15,359 nucleotides of DNA from DASPKW01 sp038244055. GTDB taxonomy: Bacteria; Planctomycetota; Phycisphaerae; Tepidisphaerales; Tepidisphaeraceae. The stretch spans positions 1 to 15,359 of the forward strand of contig JBBRTW010000133.1 of the NCBI GenBank assembly GCA_038244055.1. Reading direction: 5' to 3'. A program made the position numbers and the translations under genes. Below, piece after piece: positions 1-5,321 of this stretch (position 1 is the stretch's first letter; the number at the start of each line of letters is the position of its first letter). A model generated the notes under the pieces. It had not been told where the DNA came from, made no database searches, and saw only the letters and a list, made by a program, of their open reading frames with translations.

Positions 1-123
1 GGCCCGCACTCGAACGCGGCGTGGTGGAAGCCGCTGTGGCCGCATGTGCATTTGAAACAGGCAACGAACCTCGCGCATCTCTCGGCCGATGAAGTGTTCA
101 AGTGGGTCAGCGCCGAACTGTGA
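1..123 (+). CDS. C-terminal end of an unidentified protein (partial)
   Basis: The frame starting at base 1 is open to a TGA at 121-123 and gives the last 40 residues of a protein whose start lies outside the window. The visible tail is rich in Trp and His (NAAWWKPLWPHVHLKQATN) and ends in an amphipathic stretch ending KWVSAEL. Composition and codon use look like real coding sequence, and the palindromic repeat array begins 8 bases after the stop, as expected for an element placed at a gene end. I do not recognise the family and assign no function. Confidence 0.6.
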   Translation, partial: GPHSNAAWWKPLWPHVHLKQATNLAHLSADEVFKWVSAEL

Positions 124-130
124 AGCAAAT

Positions 131-520
131 CGTAGCACGGGCATCCTGCCCGTGTTGGCGACATGCAAATCTCGAAAACTTCTTTCTGCCGAGCGCTACC
201 CATTCAACACGGGCATCCTGCCCGTGTTGGCGACATTCAAATCTCGACAACTTCTTTCTGCCGAGCGATACCCATTCAACACGGGCAAGATGCCCGTGTT
301 GGCGACATTCAAATCTCGAAAACTTCTTTTTTTCCGGGCGTTACGCATTCAACGCGGGCAAGATGCCCGTGCTGGCGACATGTAAATCTCGAAAACGTCT
401 TTCTGCCGAGCGCTACCCATTCAACACGGGCAAGATGCCCGTGTTGGCGACATTCAAATCTCGAAAACTTCTTTCTGCCGGGCGCTACCCATTCAACACG
501 GGCAAGATGCCCGTGCTACG
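131..520. repeat. REP-like palindromic array, six units, 72-bp period
   Basis: Six near-identical units each carry a hairpin whose core is CACGGGCA-NNN-TGCCCGTG. Loop centres lie at about 145, 217, 289, 362, 434 and 506, so the spacing is 72, 72, 73, 72 and 72 bases. The best arms (205-215 with 219-229, 277-287 with 291-301, 422-432 with 436-446) pair perfectly over 11 bases. Between hairpins is a conserved spacer of about 47 bases. Loops are TCC in units 1-2 and AGA in units 3-6. A period divisible by three keeps frames open, so spurious ORFs read through as GILPVLA or GKMPVLA. This resembles the REP/BIME palindromes of other bacteria that are mobilised by REP-associated tyrosine transposases (family knowledge). 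No transposase is present here. Confidence 0.9.
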
Positions 521-569
521 TTTAAGCCCTCCCGCTTGTCCCCGCCCACGATTTCCCCACAATATCCCC

Positions 570-1601
570 ATGGCCCAGCTCTCCGACATCCCCAGGATCA
601 TCCGCCGGGTCGGGCTGATCTCCTTCTCGCGCAGGGTCTGGCGCGAGGTCAGCGACGATCATCTCCTCACCTGGGGGGCGGCCCTGGCCTATTCGTGGCT
701 CTTTTCCATCTTCCCCTTCCTGATCTTCCTCCTCACGCTCGTCCCCTATCTGCCGGCCAAAGCCATCGAAGCCTCGCGCGAGCAGATTCCGCTGATCCTC
801 AACAAATACCTCACCGACAACGCCGCGGCCGCCATATGGGACAACATCCGCTGGGTCATCGACAAGCCCCAGGGCGGCCTGCTTTCCATCGGCATCGTCG
901 TCACGCTCTGGGCCGCCAGCGGCGGCATCAACATGACCATGACCGCCCTGGACCGCTGCTACGAGGTCGAGAAGATCCGCTCCTTCATCAAGCGCCGCTT
1001 GATCGCCATCGTCATGACCGTCGTCGTCGCCACCATGATCCTGGCCGTGCTCCTGCTGGTGCCCATCGGCAACCTCGCCACCAAACTCTTTCTCGAATAC
1101 TACAACGAGAACCACTGGCCCTATTCCATGTGGATCGTCTGGGCCTGGAACATCGCGCGATATGGATTGGCGCTGGTGCTGATGTTCTCGGTGATCGGCA
1201 TCATGTACCGCTTCGGCATCGCCGTGAAACAGCGCTGGCGCATTCTCTCCCCCGGCGCGGTTTTTACGATCGGCGTCTGGCTGCTGCTGAGCGTGGTCTT
1301 CCGCTGGTACGTGGATGTTTTCGGCAAGGACAGCTACAACCGCACCTACGGCACCGTCGGCGGCGTGGCCGTGCTTTTGCTGTTCTTCTATCTCGATGCC
1401 CTGGTCCTCATGATCGGCGCGGAGATCAACAGCGAGATCGATTACGAACTCATGGGCCTGCCGCGCGGATGCACCGATTTCACGATCTGCCCCGAGCCGA
1501 TGTTCGCCGACCGCAGCCAGCCGATGGCCCCGGCCGCGCCGGTTTCCATGTCAACGACTGCGGTCTTGGATCGACCCGCCACCGAGTCATCGAATAACTG
1601 A
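570..1601 (+). CDS. YihY/BrkB family inner-membrane protein
   Basis: A 343-residue polytopic membrane protein of the YihY/BrkB family. About six hydrophobic segments lie near residues 38-60, 101-125, 144-168, 186-212, 228-246 and 262-284. Family signatures are visible: TWGAALAYSWLFSIFPFLIF near 34-53, LWAASGGINMTM near 113-124, and YGTVGGVAVLLLFFYLDALV followed by GAEINSEIDYE at the C-terminus. The start at 570 is chosen because MAQLSDIPRIIRRVG aligns with MATLQHFTHIVRQVG of the paralogue at 10150-11298. The frame is open upstream to 102, but that part is translated repeat array. No Shine-Dalgarno is evident. Molecular function is unsettled for the family; the old RNase BN label is known to be wrong. 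It ends 25 bases from the convergent cytochrome gene. Confidence 0.9.
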   Translation: MAQLSDIPRIIRRVGLISFSRRVWREVSDDHLLTWGAALAYSWLFSIFPFLIFLLTLVPYLPAKAIEASREQIPLILNKYLTDNAAAAIWDNIRWVIDKPQGGLLSIGIVVTLWAASGGINMTMTALDRCYEVEKIRSFIKRRLIAIVMTVVVATMILAVLLLVPIGNLATKLFLEYYNENHWPYSMWIVWAWNIARYGLALVLMFSVIGIMYRFGIAVKQRWRILSPGAVFTIGVWLLLSVVFRWYVDVFGKDSYNRTYGTVGGVAVLLLFFYLDALVLMIGAEINSEIDYELMGLPRGCTDFTICPEPMFADRSQPMAPAAPVSMSTTAVLDRPATESSNN

Positions 1602-1626
1602 CCACGGCCAACGGACGATTGACAAC

Positions 1627-4029
1627 CTACCGAGCACCCAACTCCTGCGCCATCCGATATTCGCTGGCGGCGGATTTCCAGTCGCCGTTTTGCTCGTGCA
1701 GGCGGCCTCTGAGATAATGGGCTTCGGAGGACTGAGGATTCTGGGCCAATGCGGCGGCCACCGCCTTGGCGGCGGGGTTCCATTCGGCGGTCTCGATGTA
1801 CAGCCGGGCGCGGAGAATTTCGCGCTGGCCGGGCGGGAGGATGCCGGCGGGAATTTGATCGAGGAGGTTCAAGGCGCGGTCGGGGAGGCCGAGTTGGGTG
1901 AGCACCTTCAAAAGTTCGAGCTTGATGGCGCTGTTGGCGGGGTCGTTGGCGAGCAGATCGGTCAGGAGCTTGCGGGCCTGCTCGGGTTTGTCGGAGGCGG
2001 CGAGTTTCTGGGCGGCCTGGAGTTCGCGGGCCAGCTTGCGGGCGGGGGTGTCGCCGGCGACGGCTTTGGCGGTCAGGCGCTGGGTGAGCGTGGCGCGGTC
2101 GATCTTGCCGGAGGCGAATTCAGTCTGGGCGGCGATGGCCAGGCTGAGGGATTCGGGGACGCCCGAAAGCCGCGCGACCTGCGAGCCATCGCTGCGGAGG
2201 ATGAGCGTGGTCGGCCAGACGTGGACCTGGAGTTGGGTGAAGAGTTCCTCGGAGGGGTCGAGGACGATCGGCCAGGGGAGCCGGCGCGACTGATTGAGCC
2301 GCGCGGCTTCGCGATCGGCATTCTGCCCGCCGATGATGAGGATCACCTGAGCGAGATTGGGCTGGGGAATGGCGCTGGAGACCAGCCGGATGAGTTCGGG
2401 CTGCTGGCTGTGATCGGCGCGGGTGAAAAGGAGGACCGTCGGGCGCAGTGCATTAGGGATGCCGATTTCCTGGCCCGCGACGGTCTTGAGCGTGAGCTTG
2501 AGTGTTTCCGGAACCGGTGTGGTGGAGTGGGAGGCGATGGGAATGGCCGGATCGCCGGATGGCCAGGTCGTCGGGCGGGTGCTGGCACGGGTTGTCGGGC
2601 GCGTGGCGGGGCGGACGCGGTCGTAGGGGTAGTCGGGATGGCAGCCGGTGTCGCAGGAGCCACCGGTCTCGGTCATCTTGAAGCGGATGGGCATTTCCCA
2701 CTGCCCGAACCGCACGGCCTGGTTGACGTGGCGGGGATTGTGGCTGGCGTGGGTGGCGTGGCAGACGCGGCAATTTCGGCCGCGCTCGCCGCGATTGACG
2801 TGGAGGGCGTGGAGATTTTCCGCGCCATTGCGGAACTGAGTGGCGCTGGCGGTCTTCTCATCCTTGGCCAGGCGAAGGTCGTGGCAACTGAAGCAAAGCT
2901 GGTAATTGTCGGCCGCCAGGGATTGATAGAAAGTGTTGTTGTTGGCGCGGACGAGAAGAAGCTTCTGGTCCGAGCCGTGGGACTGATGGCATGCGCCGCA
3001 TTCGCCATCGTTGACCGGGCCATGGCGCGAGGCGGTTTCATCGGACAACTCGGGCATGGCCGGCACGACATATCCGCGATCGGTTTTGGTTTTGTCGTTG
3101 TGGCACTTCATGCAGAGCGTGAGAGGCGTATCGATCATGAGGGAAGTGAAGTTGCTGCCGTGGGGGAGATGGCAGGTCATGCAGGCGGCATCTTTCGTCA
3201 CCACCGTGTGCTTGTATTTGGACTGGGTGATCTGCGTGGCGATCTTGTCGTGATCGTGACAGGTGGTGGTGCAGAGGGTCACCACCGGCTGCTTGAGCTG
3301 TTTGGCGTTATTTGAGGCGTGCGCCTCGTGGCATTTTCCGCAGCCATCCTTCATGGCCTGGTGGGGGAAGCGGACATTGGCAAGCTGGGCCTGGGTGTCC
3401 TTATGGCAGGTGTAGCAGAGCGCTTCGCCTTCATTGAAAAGCAGCTTGGGAAAGCGCGAGGCGTGGGAAGTGTGGCAGGAATCGCAGGCACCTTTGGCGA
3501 CGGGATCGTGGACGTTCTTCTTGTTCTGGGTGACCGCATCGTGGCAGCGGGCGCACATTTCCTGCATGGAGTTCTCGCGGATGAATCGCTTGTCGACGCC
3601 GCCGTGGGGGTTGTGGCAGCCGAGGCATTCACCCTTGGCCACCGGGGCATGGACCACGGGAATGTTCTCGACATTGAAGTCATGGCAGTAGGTGCAGAGG
3701 TCGGCGTTCTTGCGCTTGATCTCAAAGGTGTGGCGCTTGATGTCGGCGACTTTATGGCATGAATCGCAGGCATTCATGGTGATGGGGGCATGAATGGTTT
3801 TATAAGCTTTGACGGCGACGTGGCACTCGGGGGTGACACAGGATTGGGCATCAATGGGCACGGTTGGACGAGGAGCCGGCGCGATGGCCGGGCGAGTTGC
3901 GGGCTGAATCGGAAGTGTGACGGGCGCGAGCGGAGCGGCCGATGCCATACGGCTGTTCCATGCGATCGCAATATACGATGCGACCAGAAGGAGCGTGAAG
4001 CAGCGGCGGGATGCGAAGTGAAGTGTCAT
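1627..4029 (-). CDS. 15-heme-site cytochrome c fused to a thioredoxin-fold domain and TPR tail
   Basis: An 800-residue exported protein. A signal peptide lies at about 1-31 (hydrophobic FTLLLVASYIAIAW, then SRMASAAP). Residues 60-465 are a doubled-CXXCH-type multiheme region with 12 CXXCH sites, two CX3CH sites (C253, C459) and one CX4CH site (C64). Many sites are followed by the paired-His pattern CxxCHxxHxS. A Thr/Arg/Pro linker (472-508) leads to a thioredoxin/TlpA-like fold (about 508-635) that keeps the cis-Pro region VWPTTLIL but has FTRADHSQQ where the active CXXC should be. TPR-like helices fill 660-800. The start at 4029 has AAAGGAG seven bases upstream and overlaps the upstream stop as ATGA, so translation is probably coupled. 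It probably receives electrons from the upstream FeS-NrfD/cytochrome partners in the periplasm. The redox-dead thioredoxin and TPR parts probably bind partners (inference). Confidence 0.9.
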   Translation of the reverse strand: MTLHFASRRCFTLLLVASYIAIAWNSRMASAAPLAPVTLPIQPATRPAIAPAPRPTVPIDAQSCVTPECHVAVKAYKTIHAPITMNACDSCHKVADIKRHTFEIKRKNADLCTYCHDFNVENIPVVHAPVAKGECLGCHNPHGGVDKRFIRENSMQEMCARCHDAVTQNKKNVHDPVAKGACDSCHTSHASRFPKLLFNEGEALCYTCHKDTQAQLANVRFPHQAMKDGCGKCHEAHASNNAKQLKQPVVTLCTTTCHDHDKIATQITQSKYKHTVVTKDAACMTCHLPHGSNFTSLMIDTPLTLCMKCHNDKTKTDRGYVVPAMPELSDETASRHGPVNDGECGACHQSHGSDQKLLLVRANNNTFYQSLAADNYQLCFSCHDLRLAKDEKTASATQFRNGAENLHALHVNRGERGRNCRVCHATHASHNPRHVNQAVRFGQWEMPIRFKMTETGGSCDTGCHPDYPYDRVRPATRPTTRASTRPTTWPSGDPAIPIASHSTTPVPETLKLTLKTVAGQEIGIPNALRPTVLLFTRADHSQQPELIRLVSSAIPQPNLAQVILIIGGQNADREAARLNQSRRLPWPIVLDPSEELFTQLQVHVWPTTLILRSDGSQVARLSGVPESLSLAIAAQTEFASGKIDRATLTQRLTAKAVAGDTPARKLARELQAAQKLAASDKPEQARKLLTDLLANDPANSAIKLELLKVLTQLGLPDRALNLLDQIPAGILPPGQREILRARLYIETAEWNPAAKAVAAALAQNPQSSEAHYLRGRLHEQNGDWKSAASEYRMAQELGAR

Positions 4030-5321
4030 CGCACCACTCCTTTCAACGGGCCGTGGGGAATGTCGGAGGGCTGCGAAGTGGGCTGCGTGGCGACGACCGG
4101 GCCGGGGCGCTTGAGGGGGAAGGCGATGGAGGGATTTTTCGGGTGGCAGGGCGCGCCGCCGCAATCGAGTTTGTCGCGGGAGCGGAGCGTGGTGTGGCAC
4201 TGGGTGCAGGAGAGTTTGGAATGGTCGGTGTCGAAAGCCTGGCCGGTGGATTGATGATCGAAGCGCGGGGGCGCGGACTGGTCATCCTTGTAATGGCAGC
4301 TTTTGCAGCGGGTCTGGGTGTGGCAGGCGATGCAGGGACCGTGGGATTCCTTCCAGGTCTCGGCCGGGTGGAGCATGAGCTTGGGAGTCATGCGGGTGGC
4401 GGGCTCCTTGGCCTTGGGATCGTGGCAGTGGGAGCAATTGTCGTGGCGATGGCAGGAGACGCATTTCAGGCCGTAACTCTTGACGTGCTCGGCGTGGCGG
4501 AAGAGAACGTTGTTGCCATCGGCGGGTGTGAAGCGGGTTTTGTAGGGCTTTTCATCGGGGGCGGTCAGGGGCGGGTGCATTCGGCCGACGATGTCATCGC
4601 GGGTGGGAGTGGTGGTTGGGGATTGAACTTTAACGCCTGCGGCGGCGGCCGTGGCGGCGTCGCGCGGGCGATGGCAGATGACGCAGTCGTTCGCGCCGGA
4701 CCATTCGCGATGGCAGTTGAGGCATTGGCGGTGGTACGCGCCTTTGAGGCTGGGCAGATGGATCTCGGCCTTGGCTTCGGCGGCGGGATGGCAGTGGATG
4801 CAGGCGGGGACGGCGGCGGATTCGTTCTGGGACCGTTGCGTGGTGGAAGACTGTTGAATGATGAATGATGAATTCTGAATGGGGACGGATTGCGGATTGG
4901 GGATTCTGGTTTGTGGATTGGAGGTGGCGAGGCTCGTGGCCGCGCCGGTGGTGGTGCGGGTGCTGGTGGAGGTGGTGGAGGGTTGGGTGGCGGCCTGGGG
5001 CGTGCGGTGGTGGCAGGTGGTGCAGCCATCCCACATCTCGGCCATTTTCGCGTGGGTTTTATGGTCGAAGGGGACGGGATCGTAGAGGTTGACCAGTTCC
5101 TTGAGAATGACGGTGTCGGGGCCGAAATTGGTGGGAGAGGTTGCGGGGATTGAGGTCGGCGCGGTTGAGGGACGGATGGCGGGCGCGGAGGCCGGCGGCG
5201 CGCCAAAGAGGGAGGCGAGGGTGAGGAAGAAGGCGAGGCCGGTAAACAGCGAGATGAGGCGCAGGGAAGGATGAATGATGAATGATGAATGATGAATGGA
5301 AGATGGCGGAATGGAGTTCAT
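4026..5321 (-). CDS. Decaheme-type class III-like cytochrome c, exported
   Basis: A 431-residue exported cytochrome with nine CXXCH sites (C100, C174, C200, C213, C287, C296, C330, C339, C372) and one CX4CH site (C387-H393). Distal-ligand motifs typical of cytochrome c3/c7 modules are present: FDHKTHA at 85-91 and FRHAEHV at 274-280. The hydrophobic signal segment is at about 20-42, preceded by an odd Ser/His/Ile stretch encoded by 7-bp repeats. The start at 5321 is supported by GGAGG four bases upstream and an ATGA overlap with the end of the FeS-NrfD gene. The open frame extends upstream only as a shadow of that gene. A second 7-bp-repeat tract is inserted between hemes 1 and 2 (residues about 108-170), a distance much longer than usual for c3-like modules. 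It is the likely electron link between the FeS subunit and the 15-heme cytochrome. Confidence 0.9.
   Translation of the reverse strand: MNSIPPSSIHHSSFIIHPSLRLISLFTGLAFFLTLASLFGAPPASAPAIRPSTAPTSIPATSPTNFGPDTVILKELVNLYDPVPFDHKTHAKMAEMWDGCTTCHHRTPQAATQPSTTSTSTRTTTGAATSLATSNPQTRIPNPQSVPIQNSSFIIQQSSTTQRSQNESAAVPACIHCHPAAEAKAEIHLPSLKGAYHRQCLNCHREWSGANDCVICHRPRDAATAAAAGVKVQSPTTTPTRDDIVGRMHPPLTAPDEKPYKTRFTPADGNNVLFRHAEHVKSYGLKCVSCHRHDNCSHCHDPKAKEPATRMTPKLMLHPAETWKESHGPCIACHTQTRCKSCHYKDDQSAPPRFDHQSTGQAFDTDHSKLSCTQCHTTLRSRDKLDCGGAPCHPKNPSIAFPLKRPGPVVATQPTSQPSDIPHGPLKGVVR
4037..4043 (-). promoter_or_regulatory. Shine-Dalgarno of the 15-heme fusion gene
   Basis: AAAGGAG on the minus strand, seven bases before the ATG at 4029 and inside the end of the upstream cytochrome gene. 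It fixes the start there rather than at the far upstream end of the open frame (4200), whose extra residues have no heme sites and shadow the other cytochrome. Confidence 0.75.
4854..4923. repeat. Heptanucleotide repeat tract inside the 10-heme cytochrome gene
   Basis: Ten consecutive 7-base units can be laid out without a gap: TTGAATG, ATGAATG, ATGAATT, CTGAATG, GGGACGG, ATTGCGG, ATTGGGG, ATTCTGG, TTTGTGG, ATTGGAG. Units drift in sequence but keep the period. On the coding (minus) strand they translate to the stretch NPQTRIPNPQSVPIQNSSFI, which sits between heme sites 1 and 2. Confidence 0.8.
5267..5308. repeat. Heptanucleotide repeat tract at the 5' end of the 10-heme cytochrome gene
   Basis: Units AAGGATG, AATGATG, AATGATG, AATGATG, AATGGAA, GATGGCG run in register. 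Read on the minus strand they encode SSIHHSSFIIHPS, directly before the hydrophobic core of the signal peptide. The tract lies within 10 bases of the FeS-NrfD stop / cytochrome start overlap. Confidence 0.8.

Noticed and set aside
131..520. CRISPR array
   Set aside because: The spacers are as conserved as the palindromes, the period is 72 bases, and no cas gene is present; it is a tandem palindromic repeat.
102..569. Long N-terminal extension of the first YihY protein
   Set aside because: It is translated palindrome array; the paralogue aligns only from the Met at 570.
1602..1626. Bidirectional terminator between the convergent genes
   Set aside because: The 25-base gap has no stem with a T-run on either strand.
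1690..3315. Long plus-strand frame opposite the 15-heme cytochrome (and similar frames at 4011-4868, 5873-6538, 6542-7945)
   Set aside because: These antisense frames are Gly/Ala/Asp-rich with no domains or signal peptides, a normal by-product of GC-rich codon use; the minus-strand frames carry clear heme and FeS motifs.
4030..4200. 57-residue upstream extension of the 15-heme protein
   Set aside because: It overlaps the 10-heme cytochrome, precedes the signal peptide, and the Shine-Dalgarno and ATGA overlap mark 4029.
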